Source: Anseranas semipalmata (lineage: Eukaryota; Chordata; Aves; Anseriformes; Anseranatidae). Taken from it: a stretch of DNA of 64,000 nucleotides. Below are positions 1-14,300 of the stretch, in pieces. The position numbers were made by a program, and so were the translations under genes. Numbering within the stretch: position 1 is the first letter of the stretch; every line of letters starts with the position of its first letter. Location: NCBI GenBank assembly GCA_013399115.1, contig VXAA01004297.1:187892-251891 (forward strand), in the 5' to 3' direction. The notes beneath the pieces are model-generated. The model worked only from the letters and a program-made list of their open reading frames with translations, was not told where the DNA came from and did no database searches.

Positions 1-3000
1 GGCAACCTAGCTAACAACGTGCATTACACTTGCAGAATAAGCCTACAGACCGGTTATGCTTGACAAAAATACTTCTGACAAGGAGGTGTAATTCATTGTT
101 TAGAATCACTGAAATGTGTTTTATAATTGTTAGTCCCTGGCATTCATCCTAGTGGCAGCTATGGCTGCCTCTCCAGCTGCTGCTGAAGGCACAGAGACTC
201 CACAGAAGGGTTGAACATAAGACGTGAACATTTTTGTCAAATGTTTGAAATTGTTTATATCACTCAAAAGTTCCCTCTATATGTCACATTAGCCTGATAT
301 GTCCTATTTATATTTTTAGTTTCATTTTCCTAATTTCAATCCACTCAAGTAACTCCGTCTCAGACATTGCGTTTCCTTTGAAAAGCCACTGCCATATGGA
401 GGAAACATTAAAATTATTGGATCCAATGTAAAAACAAAAGCAGCTTAGTGTTTGTGCAAGAGGCTTAAATCGAGACAATTAAACCTAAGTTAAACTGAAA
501 GTAAAAATTACAAATAATTTTGTCCAGTAGACGTACACCGTATATCACATGTCAAGCCATTATCATCAACAGGGGCAGCATGCATCCTTCAAAAAAGATC
601 ATAATCTTGAGAGATATCGATATAGACTTCAAGAGAAATACCGAGCAGCAGTAGCATTTTTGGGAAGAGGCCGCTGTCCAGAGCTTCTCCAGAGGGATGT
701 GCGCTGCTACGCAGCCACATGATTTTCTTTGACTACCATTTTGTGAAGAAGGTCGTGTGGTGCTTTCAGCATGGATAGGACCCTGGATAATCCTTCTGCA
801 GCACAGCTTTCCTGTCTTTTTTTTTTATTATTATTTTAATGCTGTGGCTTATATTTAGTGCTGCTGTGAGTGACAGCCACCCGCGTATCCCACAGGTAAT
901 GATGGTTGGCATGATGAACGCTCGTGTGTGTGTAGGCTAATCCTAAATATTCAGACACCACACAAGGGTGAAGGGCTGGAAGATGTCTCCGCACAGACTG
1001 GGACCCCAGCTCGTGCTACGCGCAGGAGGCCTGCCCCTTCCCAAGACAAGCGTACTGCACTCACGCCAGCCGCAGCATTTGGAGAGCTATGGCCAACGTG
1101 TGCCAAGGGCGCAGCCTGGGAAGTTAGCGGGCTGTTTCGCAAGTATTCGTTCAGCCCCTGGAACAAAAATGGTGTTTCTACATGTGACACCTGGTAGGAG
1201 CTTGAATTTTAGTTTTTTTTTTCCCCAGATCCTTCTCCCTTTCATTCCAGCCAGCTCAGACTTTCTGTTAGAGCTTGACTTCTGTAAATTGAGCTCTTCT
1301 ATTGATTCCTGTAAACTTTCTAAGAGCACATTTATTTGTTCTTCCCCAAGTATCTTTCTGCAACATATTGTATAGGACCTAGTAGTGTCACAGCCTTCTC
1401 TGTAGTTGCTCAGCCTGTGAGATGCAAAGTTCATTAGGAGAGGGAGTATTTTTCTTTGCGGTCATCTACTTGCAGTCTTAGAATTCTAATGTCTTTTATT
1501 GCAATTTTTGTTTCCTATTTCTTCCCTTTTCCTTCGGCAGTGTTTTCATGGAGGACTCCAGGGCTACAATTTTCCCTTCCCAGTCCTGCAATGGTCAATG
1601 TCTGTCCATAGGGGCTCCTGCTGGATATTTGTTTGGACGTTGTGCACTGGAACTCATCTTACAGCATGCAGAAGTATATTTCTGCATCAAATTACACAGG
1701 AGATGGCTTGCACAGGAGGATTACTTGTAAAAAAAAAACCTAAGTATCAGGTATGAAATTGGCCAGGAAATGGCTTCCTGTCCAACAAAACACTGAGATT
1801 CAAGTTCTAGCCTATGCTGTACCGGAATTGTCTTCAAAAACCTCAGTCTGTAAAGCTGTTCGGAAGACAGATAGACATATTAACCCTAAAATAATCCAAC
1901 GGTCAAGAAAATCTCTGGGGATTTAGAGTCACATTCCTAATCTGCCTAAATTTGTCTGTTCGTCTCGCTCTCTTCAGAAATTCTGAATGTTCTGGATGTA
2001 AGAATTCTCCTCCACCAAAAAATCCCTGCTTGAAACTGGTAGCAGTCTGACAGAAAAACCTTGGTTTTAATAAACCAGCATTGCCTTGGTAACATGAACC
2101 AATTCTTTGTTTGGGCTTTGCCCCCCTGGGTTTGGATGTTGTCCCCCTTGAAGGGAAGGAACCCCCTTTCTTCCTCTCGGAGTTACTGCCATCACCCTGC
2201 CTCCTGGGATAAGCAGTAAATTTAAGGCCAGCTGCTGCTTCCCTTTGCCTTGCACTCCACCTGCCTCAGGACCACACCGACCCGACGTTATGCAGCAGGA
2301 GAGCGTACTTAGCTGCGTAACCTAGCCCTGTTGCTGCCACCACAGCCCGCAGACAGCGGGAAAGGGGCGACAGAACAAAACGTCCACTTCTTCCCTGCTG
2401 TCTTGCTAGCCTTGCTGCAGCGAGCAGAGACAAGCAGCTTCCAGGGGAAGACCAGTTAGGACTCCTTGCGAGAACCTGCAGGAAAAAAAAAAAAAAAAAA
2501 AAAGCAGAAAACAGGTCGGACCTTCCATTTGCTCCATTTTGTGGCTCCTAAGCAAGGCCAGAGAAGAAACGTCACAACTCCACAGCTTCTTGTGCCCTTG
2601 GGACACAGAGGGAGAGCGGACCCCTCGCCAGCCCACCAGCCTCCTCAGGAATGTCCCAAAGGAACTCGTTCCCAGTGCGCGCCACAGGCAGGAGAGGAGC
2701 GTGTCCCGGCTGCCTCGACAGCGCTCCAGTGACCGGCAAGCTTCCCTCTTGTTCCGCTGCTCAGGCAGCAGCAGGGGTGGGCAGAGGCTGGGCTGCGTGG
2801 GTGCGCTGGGAGGTCACCGCGTTCGCTGCTTCTTCCCCCGTCACGGCTGAGTCAGTTCATTCCCTGGTTGCAAGCATCCCAATTCTGTGGTTAATTTTGA
2901 ACAAACCAAAAGATAGTCACTCTCACACAGCCCATGCTAGGTGCATGAGACATCTTTAAGATCTTCACAGATAACTTATTTGAATGATTACTATTATTTA

Positions 3001-6000
3001 TCCCTGATCATCCAGAAACTTGAAATTAGCATATATAATTAAATACATTATGTCAAGGATAAGCCCTCCCCACCCCTCCAATAGTGTGTTTTGGTAAAAC
3101 TCCTCCTATCATACCCTTAACTCTGCTCCTATACTTTGAAAGTTTATATGTGCTGTGGCCAGCAGGTGATGCTAAAATACCTCGGAGGGAAGGAAGAGTT
3201 TAATCTGCATTTTCATGGGAAGTGCTGGAATCCCGTGAAGCTCCAAGAACGTGCTGTCATCCAAACACGGCAGGTTTCATTTGTAATCTTCTGGCATATT
3301 TGATTTACAAGCAGTTAACTACTCTCATCTCACCAACAGTGAGTTCCAGATGTTTCAAATAAAAGGAAAGAAAACCCGTGATGGAAACTATACAAAAATC
3401 AACCAGTGAGTTAAGTTTTCCCGTAGTCCCTGTAGATTTATGCTTTAAGTACCTGAAGTCTGAAGTGTCACGCACTTGTGTACACACATGTACCCCAAGA
3501 CAATATACAAGGCAATAGGAGAAATATTTCAGGAGTCAGCTTTATGTAGACACATAAATAAGTAGCTTGCTATTAACCACCTGGTATAAGGAGAAACAGC
3601 AGGACACTGAGAATAAAAGTGAAATTGGAGGTGAATTGTAGGAAACTGTATTTGGGTGAAGACTAGAACATTTCTGCACAAGTATTTTCCTACAGGATAG
3701 AAGATTATTTGTGATGTGCTCCAAGAACAGGGGTTGGAAATATAATCAAAAGCCAAAGCCACTTTTGGAGTAACTGAAAGGAGGAAAGGGATGTAAAAGA
3801 GATGAAACTGCTCAACTTCAGAATATGCATCATTCTCTAATGATGAGTAGTAATTAACCCAAGGGGGCAAGCAGAGATTTCAGAGAGTACTAACTTGGAT
3901 GAACAGATCATTTCAGAAACATTAAGAAAAATGGAGGAGGAGATAGAGCTGCCCTCAGAAATGAAGCTGTTGTCCAAACCGGTAAGGCACAGAGAGGACC
4001 GCGTGCAGCTCCGTGGCATAAAGTCATGGTTGCATGCATCCCACACCAGCTAAACTTAGCAAGGCTCTAGCTCATACAATATGGCAGGTGAGGTAGCTGG
4101 AGCAGGAAAATTAAATCCAACACTGCAGTAATATTCAATTACAAATTAAAAAAAAAGCTCAGGACAATATTTTATCAAGTACAAAACTTCTACCAGCTTT
4201 TAGGATTTACCATACTTTCATTGTAGGATTACACACAACTTGTTCCTTACCTGTAAAACTCAAGATCTCTATCAGCCAAGTACCAACAATTCACTGACCA
4301 GCCTGGTTGTATTTATTGTGCACTTCTAGCGTAGCCAGGATTGGCTACAGCAACTCCTCCCCAGCAATCCCACAAAGCTTTGCAGAAATACTTGGCCATA
4401 ATTTCAAATGCTACTGACCAAAGCCAAATCCACTAACCCCCACCATTCCCTTTCAAAGTCCTCCCCTCCTCACTCCTCCCCGACCTTGCTTGAAGTACAG
4501 ATGTTGTCCAGCTCATTCTTCTTCATTCAGGGATTGGTATTTTTGCCCTTTATTAGTAGTAAAATGGTGTTTCTCATCCACAACATTTGATTTGTACCAC
4601 ACCAGTTCTGACAAAGAGAACTCGATTCGCGTTTCCCTCCAAGCATGTTATTCAGATCAGCATAATTCTGAAAGCCTCGGACACCTGCCTGAATTTCCTA
4701 CTGTCCTGCCTTCTCTTCCTCATTCTCTCCAACACTCACTTTTCCAGAAGGAAATGTGGGTACCACACATGACAGGACCGAAGTACCCACTTAAAGCATT
4801 TTTCAGGCAAATGGAGAGAAACTTCAGGGTCTCCCTTCTACCTCAATATCCAACAACCAGACAGCTCATCTACCTCTTCCTGCCATCCCACTTGGGCCAG
4901 GCTTTCTCCTCCATCCACAAACGTCGATGGGCCCCTGTGTGAAACCACCACTCTTCTCAAGCCCCAGAGGGACAGTAAGTGGTGTTACAGAAACATGGAA
5001 ATGCACCTACGGCTTCCACAAGGCTGTCTCCGCACCTTCTCTTTGCGCTAGCTGTTCCACCTGCGTCACACCTGTAACCACACACGTTCTGGGTAGCTGA
5101 GTTTTCAGATACAAAAGCATTGTGCTGTGTATAATAGCTAGCTGGGGTCATCACTGCTCTTTGCATTCATAGGAAAGACAGAGGGATGAAACACAGGGAA
5201 GCCTCTTTTCGAGCAACCCTGAGCGAAACTGCAAAATGGGAGAAAGTGAGAAGAAAACAGGAGACAGCAGTAATGACCTCAGCCTTTCCCCCTCACTGGC
5301 TTTTACCTGAAAGTGGTACAAAGCCCACTAACATATTGCCCACGACTAGCTCATACTCAACCAGTATTTGTGATATGGTTGCAGGACACCAGCAAAGCAG
5401 CTGGGGGCACACTCATTGTGCATGTCCACAAAAATCTGAGAATTCTTACGACTTCAAACACAACTAAGCATTGCAATAAGTGAAGCTACCAGGCAAAAGA
5501 TGGACCAGGTGGCCTGCCAGGAGATACAGCTCGCCATAAGCTATTTTTCTTTCTTTTTTTTTCATCCCCTCCCATGTTTCCTTCTTAAGAAACAAAGACC
5601 AAAAACCCACACACAACTCCCATATCATGCTTTCAAAACCATATTTGGACAAAAGATTACTTTCAGACTGAATTTGGCAACGACAGTCAGTTTGTTCAAA
5701 CTCTGAAGAACCAGTTTTTGAATCATTTACCAACAACCAAAAAATTGACACCAGTCTGAAGCATTATACTTCGTCTAAATTTGCTCTGTCTTCATGCAGG
5801 TCAGCACCTTGCTCCTACCTCTTAATCTTCTTATTTATGTTTTCTTAGATATCTGTGCCATGAGTGCATTTTAAGAAAGTGTCTGATGGTACAGGAGTAT
5901 TTTGGAAGAGGCTAGTATTTTTGAATGTTTAGACAAAAACCCAGGCCTCCCAGGATCTAAACCTGAAGTACAGATATGGTACACAGCAGAACATTTTGAT

Positions 6001-6924
6001 GCCCTAACATCCACCAGAAGCCTAAATACTAGAAAAACTTCTAATGATCTGAGGCATAGGTGGGTTCCAAGGTAGGTGACAACTTTAGAATGGCCCTTCT
6101 GTAAAATCTATGATGTGTTAAACTTTCTGGATCATCTCAAATACTGCACACTGAAACTCAACCATTCCAAATTCCACACCAGCCACAATTATTAACAGGC
6201 AAGACTGCTTGGAAAAACTTGCTTGCAGTAGGCTTAGATTCCAGAAGATAAAGAAACACCACAAAGTGCATTTAAAGGTAAAAAAAGATACTTAAGAATC
6301 TGCCATGATTTGTCAACTAGTTTTGAGGGAAGCAAAGGGAAATATACCAGTTTCAAACCCATATACATACCATAATGGCTACATCTTACTTCTAGTAATC
6401 TGACTCCTAAACAGCAAGTCTCAAAAATCTGTTTTCTTATCACTACACTGAAATTCTTGAGCACCTATTGCATTTCTATTTCAATAACAGACAACTGATT
6501 CATGTTGCTCAAAGTAAACATTCACTTTTGTGTAACTATTGATGATTTTGAGCAATGGATATACACACAGTAGCAATCACAAAAACAAGGATATTAAGGA
6601 TATTTGGTTATATGCTTTCCAAAATTTTAAATCAAGAGTCACACTACAGCTCACTGCATTATTAAAGAACAACCACTCACCCTTTCCTGTTTTGAATATG
6701 AAACATGGAAGATTTATCTGAAATCAGCATTTCCCTAGTGACTGTGTGTAGGGAGGGGCATGAAAACAATTCTGTCCACAACATCTGAACACAGCTGTGG
6801 TTGGGAACAGGCAGAACATGAGAGAAGCGCGGTTCATCTAGGAGGGGTTGCAGAGCACAACAATTGAGGAAACATTACCTGAAGTATTCTTACCTGCCAG
6901 CTTCTAGAAGGTTAATAATGACAA
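1..6924. other. intergenic region downstream of TM9SF2
   Basis: AT-rich sequence with a moderately GC-richer patch at 2.1-2.9 kb and a 21-nt A-tract at 2,483-2,503. Open frames are all short, lack splice-consistent homology and I recognise none. By synteny CLYBL should lie beyond the left edge, but no CLYBL exon is identifiable here. Confidence 0.65.
2483..2503 (+). repeat. poly-A tract
   Basis: Twenty-one consecutive A residues. No recognisable retrocopy precedes it. Confidence 0.9.
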
Positions 6925-8261
6925 GTTACCTTAACCAAAGATATTTTTATTGGGTTCAATATTCAAGCATCATTAGGTTAAGGTCTTTTAGAAAAGCAAA
7001 AGGATGAAAAAACAACCTTATGAATGACAAATGCTACATGAAGATTAATTTTAAATAAAATTTTATCAGGCTTGTGAAAAAGTGCCAAAAGCCAAATTGT
7101 GTTTTGAATCTAAATTACTGAACAAAGTATGAATAAAATACTCCATTTTCAATAAAAGCAAATATAGGTTTAATGCTAGTCACCTGAAATTGACATTAGT
7201 CTCTTAATATAAGGCAAAAATAGTAATCTGCTTTTACTTTTTTAACCTACATTAAGTACAATCAGCAATAGTTGCCATATAGAATATGCATCATCAAGAT
7301 CTTTTAAAAGCAAGACCAGCAGAGAATGCTGACTCATGCATTAAGATCTTCTCAACATATTGATATTTCCACAGCAGTCTCTGAAAAAGTATCTGGGTTA
7401 AGGACGGAATTAATGCTGTAGAGTGTTTTTGCAAAGTGTGTGTATAATTTCCTTCTCATGTGCCACAATCACATTGCAGCGTTATAGCCATGTAACACAA
7501 GTAATGTCTTGCAGCTCTAAAGGTGTGTCAATATACATAAAACTGCAGAAAACGCCATAAAATATTCTATGCAATCTTTAAGCATCCCTCTTCAATATAA
7601 TTGTATTTACAGATTTTTATGAACTTATAATAGGTAATGACCCACTGAAGACATTTTTACAATATTTATTAGATTATGAATTTATAAATTCAAGGACTCA
7701 GAGGCACATAGTTTAAAAGGCCAAGAACACTGAAACTAATGAAGTCACAGAAATCAGAATATTTATGGACATAATACCAGTAAAAAATAAAAATCACATC
7801 CAAACTAAAAGCAACACTTCTTAAGAGTCATCCTTCAAAGTTAGCATAATAAAAAGTTCTCATTTCCCTCAAAGAAAAATAATTCATCCCACCTACCAAG
7901 CTAGAAAATCCTATTTACAGTTGTACTTTAATCAGAAGTATCATTAAATTGTGTAATACAGCCACTTCTATTCTGCCATTAGAATTTAACATTTCTTTTT
8001 AAGTATAGTTGTATTTACAAATGCATAAATATTGTAACTCTGATCTTCATTAAGATCTGAATGAAAACAGGTTGTTAAGTCACAATACAAACGTGTTAGT
8101 GGAAAAAAAGTGTTTGGGGTAGCTGCATATCCAGCATCATTCTCAAAAGAATAGGAAGCCAATACTTCTGATAAAGCTCAAGTTCATTGACTAGACCAGG
8201 TCTTTAAGTTACGTTAATGAAGATTAAACCTCTTCTGTGTTAATTCTTTACACTGGTTTCT
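6925..8261 (-). other. TM9SF2: probable TM9SF2 3' UTR
   Basis: AT-rich non-coding sequence follows the TGA. On the minus strand an AATAAA lies at 7665-7670 and another at 6946-6951. The second, followed by CCTTAACC-flanked unique sequence, is my preferred last polyadenylation signal, giving a UTR of about 1.3 kb. The exact end is inferred; transcripts may also end near 7.65 kb. Confidence 0.45.
6946..6951 (-). promoter_or_regulatory. candidate polyadenylation signal AATAAA for TM9SF2
   Basis: Plus-strand TTTATT reads AATAAA on the gene strand about 1.3 kb after the stop. A second AATAAA at 7665-7670 could serve a shorter transcript. Position and hexamer only; usage cannot be judged from sequence. 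Confidence 0.4.
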
Positions 8262-8329
8262 TCAGTCAACTTTCACCACACTGTAGATTTTGGTTACAAA
8301 CCAAAAGCATGCAAAGAATCCAATTGTCC
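8262..8329 (-). CDS. TM9SF2: TM9SF2 coding exon 17 and stop (residues 638-659)
   Basis: It encodes [22 protein letters not shown] and stop TGA (8262-8264). The C-terminus KVD fits the K-X-D/E COPI coat interaction signal described for TM9SF proteins, which keeps them in the Golgi. It lies 4.5 kb from exon 16. Confidence 0.97.
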
Positions 8330-11300
8330 CTAAAAAACAACAAAAAAGGATATATGTTAGGAAAACTTACACAAAGGGAAATTCATTTCTATCGATAGTT
8401 TATAAATCAGGACTTATGTATATGCAATCTGCTGTCTGTAGACTTCAGTACATCCATCAGATCAGATAACAGTTGTAGACAGAACCTGGTCTCTACAGGC
8501 ATCAGCTACTACAATAAAGTATCTAATTTTCACAATCAGAAATGTGTCATTTGGAAGACTCATTTTAAGTTGTTTCTGTGTCATTTCTCTTCCTACATAT
8601 TTGTTCTTTGTTGCTTTCATTATTCCCCAGTCCAACTCCTTCATATTGCTCCATTTCTTCAGCAACTAGGCACACACACACTTTACCTGACCTGCTCAGC
8701 TGGTTAGAATATTGTTGTTGTATTTAATAAACCAATTAGATCGACAGCATCAAAAGAAGTTCACATATCTTAGTTATACTTTAAGGTCTTGGAAAATTAG
8801 AGCACTGCATTTATCTCTGCATAAATTAAGTTAATAAAAATTTCAAAACATGGAGCAGTCACTAAGCAACCTGTACTTTCTATTGAAAATGCATTACACA
8901 CCTTAGAAATAAACACTTACTGAAATACATTAGGCAGTCAAAATGTATAAGCAAACCTGAACTGAAATTTAAGGATGAAGACTGTTTCCCTGATTATTTT
9001 AGCTAAAGGAGAATCTCTCTTTGTGAAACTCCAACAGATAGAAGCTTTTAACAAAGATATTCTTTTGAATACAAAGTAGTTAGTGTAGTTGGGCTTTGTT
9101 AATCTAACTGTATTGCTTCAAAACGCAGCCTCGGTCAGAACAGCTGTTACAGGAACCTTCACTTCCCACAAAAACTAGGACAGGAAAAAGCCTTAAAGAT
9201 AATCTGATTTTTGCCTGACTACCTCTTATAAAATCAGCTTTAAAAAAATCACCTTTAAGATTTGATAAAAGGCACGACAGAAGTTGTGTACTAACTCATT
9301 CAGCATACAAGCTTGTAAGGAACCGTGAATGGTATCACAGTAATATTTTTTTCTTCACGCTTGCTAAACTACTGATGTTTAACTGACTCATTTACTATGA
9401 TACGTAGTTGTGGTCCCAGCTGTGAATCAAAGATTTGTCATGTAGCTCCCGGTATTTTGCCTGCTGAGTCTGATCAATGACCTGGAATGCAGTATGGAAG
9501 CAAGTGCCTGAAGCATGTGTTACGCTGACATAGCAGCAGGGCACCATCAAAACCCTTCCTGATACTGACGATTTCTAACAGATGAGTAAGCAGCAGCAGA
9601 ATAGTTTTGATACAACAATTATGATTTTCTCTTTTTAGCTTCTTTACCATCCTGACACAGGAAGTCAGTTACCTTTAGGAGCAGTTTTTGCTAAATTGCT
9701 AGTATGGTTTTTCATTTAAGAATCTGGAGAAGAACTGCCTACCCCCTTAACCTGCCTCTAACTTTTTCTATAAAACCTTATCTCAAAGCACTTCAGTGAA
9801 TCTCAGAGAACTGAAAATATCGACCTTTGAATGCATATTAGCATACGAAGCTAAATGGACAAAGTTATTTTTTGATGTTAAGAAATTGGGCTGTTCCCTC
9901 GAATTATGGGATAATTTGCTCTTAATCCTGTGGGATGTCTATAAAAAATCATTAAGCATATAATGCTTCAAAGTTCTAACCCTATGGTTAACTTTGCATA
10001 TATTCTCCCCTAATTTCAACATAGAAATTGAAAATTTCTAAGAACTAAAGCATACAAACTCGGCAAGTTTAGCTTGGGTTAGACAACATGACTTGCATCT
10101 CCACTGTCCCAATTACATACAAATGACTACTACAGAAATCATCCGAAGAGGTCGGAGAGTAAACCAACCCTACTATGCGTCCTTGTGAACCTATCCTGGA
10201 AAGGATTCCCCACATTCACTGGCAGGCACAGCCAATTGGTGACAGTCAATTGAAAGCGAATGTGTGAGCAAAGGAAAAGGGAGTGCGCTGGACGCATCTT
10301 AAAGCCTCTAGAAGACGTCATGCGACGTGACTGGCTTGACAGAACGAGTGTAGTGAAAGATGGAAATTATATGTGTAAGGTGCAGAAAGGCAGCTAAACC
10401 AAGTCTCAGCATAGAAAACTCACTGTACAGTCCCCTCTATCTTGTATGAATACACTCCAGAATTACTGCATGCATCCAAAGTAGATCATACTGAACAAAG
10501 TAGACAGGCTAAATGCAATTCTGGTTTTGGCCCACCCTGTTCACTACTAAAGGCAGACATACCAAGTACCTGTTAGAAAAGCTAGTGAAACTAAATTAAC
10601 TGATCATACACTTACATAAAGCCTGGTTATTTCTTCATACTACTTTGAGTTTGCATCACATTTAAAATTGATCTACACAGAATCATAAAATCATTTAGGT
10701 TGGAAAAGACCTTTCCAGATCATCAGGTTCAACCATCAGCCTGGCCTGATGAGTCCCATCACAAAGCCACATCCCTTAGTGCCACGTCCACAAGTCTCTT
10801 CAATGCCTCCAGGGATGGGGACTCCACCACTTCCCTGAGCAGCCACTTCCAATGCTTGACCACCCTTCCGTGAAGAAATTCTTCCTGATAGCTGATCTAA
10901 TCCTCCCCTGGTGCAACTTGAGACAGTTTTCTTGCGTCCTATCACTTGTCACCTGAGAAGAGAGACCGACACCCTCCTCGCTGCAACCTCCTTTCTGGTA
11001 GCTGTAGAGAGCAATGAGGGTTCCCCTTGGCCTCCTCTTCTCCAGACTAAACAAACCAAATTCCCTCAATCACTCCTCATACGTCTTGTTTTCTAGACCC
11101 TTCACCAGCTTTCCTGCTCTTCTCTGCATGTGCTTGAGCAACTTCTTGTCCTTCTTGTAGTGAGGGACCCAAAACTGAACACAATATTCGAGTGGCGGCC
11201 TCACCAGTACTGCACACAAGGGGACAATCACTTCCCTAGTCCTGCTGGCCATGCCATTTCTGATGCGGGCCAGGAGCACTAGCATACAGCAGTACACATT

Positions 11301-14300
11301 TGTTCCTAGTTGAACAACCATGCGTCCTTAAATTCTGTACTTCAATGAGACTATCAGAAAACCCAGATCAGAAATAAAGGTTAAAAGAAAGTCAGAGAAA
11401 GAAATCAGAGTGAGAAAGGAAGGCAGAATCTCATCCATGTATTCAAAATAGCTTGCTAATCAGCACACAAAATAAATAAAAATAGAGATGATGTGCTATT
11501 TGCAAAACTTATGCAAATAAGGCCAAAACATGTTAGAGGTATGGAAGTAAAACTAACTACATTTGGAACTCAGCTTTTCAAAAGGTTTTTATAATGTCAC
11601 ATTCCCTTCTTTTTAACAGGCAATGACCCAAGAAACATGTAGCCTCTGTTCCTGTTCATTATCATCTACATTCAGTTGTGGAACAGAAACTACCTCAATG
11701 TTTCCTAAGTTGAAGTGGCAAGGTCTTTGAAATTAATATTTGGTTACTCTTAAAATAAGCATTCACAAATGCCAGTTCTCTTTTCCTACTGGACTATTTT
11801 CTTTTTCTTCTCTGTGGTTAAGTGGAACTGAAAATTCTACTTATAATTATAGTGAGATCTGTATTAAAAGCTCTGGTGGCAAGCCATTTGTGTTCTAGGA
11901 GGCCTCAAAATGTAGCCTTTATAGCCGTATATATAATTCCGTATCAAAGCCTTAGGAATCGTTAGATTTCTTCATAAATATGGAGCTTGAAATCATTTAA
12001 AGCATAGCTCAGTTCAAAATAATGTCAAAAATATTGCTCTGTAGGGTAGAACAGAATTTAGTATTTAAGTATTTTGAGGAGTTGGCAGGTGCTACCTTTT
12101 TGCATGACACTTTGAAAGGAGACCTCTTGCATCCTCCACCCCAAACAAGGAACAAGCATATCTGACTCAAGATTCCTTTTTAGTACTGAAGACGACAAAT
12201 GGAAGATTTGTCACCTCATGTGACTTATTGAAGAGGGAATTGAAGTGCAATACTTAAGACAGGTGCTTTTCCAGAAACTCACAATAAAGATGACAAGGTT
12301 CTAATAAAACTGTATCAGAAAACGGTTAAGTTCTGTCTCCTTCCCCTGTCACTTCTTCAATGCAACAGGGAAAAAAGGTAAAAAGCTCCAGAAGAGAGCA
12401 AATGAAGAGGAAAAAAAAAAAAAAGTATTCTGTCAACCTTTTTTCCTTCCTCCTACTCCACAAAAGCTGCATTTTTTTCCTTAATTGCCACCATTAACTT
12501 TAGACTTGATGATGTGTTTGAAGTGTTTCCCCAGTCGAAGACAACTAATTTTAAAAAAATCTGTTTAATCACACAGCTAACATAGGAATGAAAACTGAAG
12601 AAGTATTTACCAAGTTTAAAGGCTTCATATTTCAAGACCTAACTGTAGGCCACGCCTCAACTTAGCAGTCTAGTTTTGCCTCATCCTTATTTCATCATCC
12701 ATTAGAATTTGTGATGACAGAGTTGGAAAATGAAACAAAGCTAGCTGGGCAAAAATCAAAGACTAAATAAATTTGTGATTCTGTATCACGATAAGTTTTG
12801 CCAAGGCTTCTCCCACACAAAAGTAAAGGCAGACTCAACATTTAAAATCAAGGTTCAGCATACTTACCTGTGAAAAGGAAGAAGATCAAAACCATAATCA
12901 TGGTATAACCAAAATATAAAATGGTGCTAGCTGTTCCTGTGATTTGCAGTTTAGAAAAAAAATAATGTATTGCATATATTAGGAAATAAACTGCAGTGAA
13001 ACCACTGGTGAGAAATGAACGCCACTGCCAGTGATAGTCCTAAAAGTGGTGGAGAAAAAAAAAAAGTCTGAGTAATATTTTATATACCTCTAATGCACTC
13101 ACCCTGTTACTGAATGCAAAGCTACAAGTAAACTTTTTTCTATTATCACTTGATCCAAAAGTGAGCTTTCATAGTTTTTAATCTACAGAAAATACTATGT
13201 AAAATCAACACTGCTTTAACTATATCATTCACAACTAGAGATAAGAAACCTAAACATCAATATCAAGTAGGCAAAAATCTAAAAACCCAAATAAGCCCAA
13301 TCTACTATTGTGAGCCAGGGATTGCCCTCCCAGGTTGGGCACACACATAAATGCACTTTGATTAAGGAAAGTTAACGGACAGATCTCCAGAAAACAGAAG
13401 TTAGGCTCTGAAGATGATATATCTGATTTAGTGGTACTCAATGCAGGGTTTTGTTTATTTATTATTTACAAGCTTTACCAAAAGTAGCTTGCTTCACTTT
13501 TCAAATAGTTACTAAATGTCCTTAAACAGGACTTTATGTTGAATTCTATAATACTTATTTACAATTAAAAAATCCTTAAAATTTTTTGAAGCATCCTTAA
13601 AGCAGTAATAAGTATGAATACTGATGAATATTTCTTACCTCTGCACATAGATGGAAGTAACAGAGCAATATTGTGGCCTCAGAACATGTAATAACCAAAA
13701 TAATGAATACCAGAAACAGGAAGCCAAACATGTAATACATCTGGTGAGACCTATAAAAGATAGTTTTCAAAAAACAAACAAAAAATGGAAATCAACACTG
13801 TGCTAATATTTTTTCATATGCAGCAATATCACCTTCACGTTACGTATTCCCTTTCTTATCGAGGTACTATTAGTTGTGTAGTCATACAATTGACTAATTT
13901 GTTTTCTAAATGAACAACAAGAGCCTTGGCAGCTCAGTCTGAAAACGGTGAGAAAGCAAGCCCAAAGCATGCTCCTGTTTGGAATTTTAGGTAAAGAACT
14001 GACTGGACACAATGAGTGAAATTACAGTTCCAGTGAAGTCAATATGACCTCTTCCACTGACTTCAGCAGAACTTGGATTTCACCTCACATTTCAATCAAA
14101 GGGGCAGAGTTGCAAAATGACAATAAATGTCAAATGCTTTAGCTGTGTATGCTGGGTAAAGGCACCTATTCAAGGTTCAAAAACAGTTTAAAGATATCCA
14201 ATAACCAAATTGTGCCAGAAGGAAGACAAAGTCCTCACAGTAGATTAGTTTGTCAGTGTGCTATGAGCTCACAGCAAAATTCACTTACACTGGACTAGTT

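Noticed and set aside
2848..2854. AP-1 motif TGAGTCA in a GC-richer patch
   Set aside because: A single 7-mer without partner sites; expected by chance.
1..6900. Exons of CLYBL, the expected downstream neighbour
   Set aside because: No open frame shows the citrate lyase beta-like fold motifs; the gene probably starts beyond the left edge.
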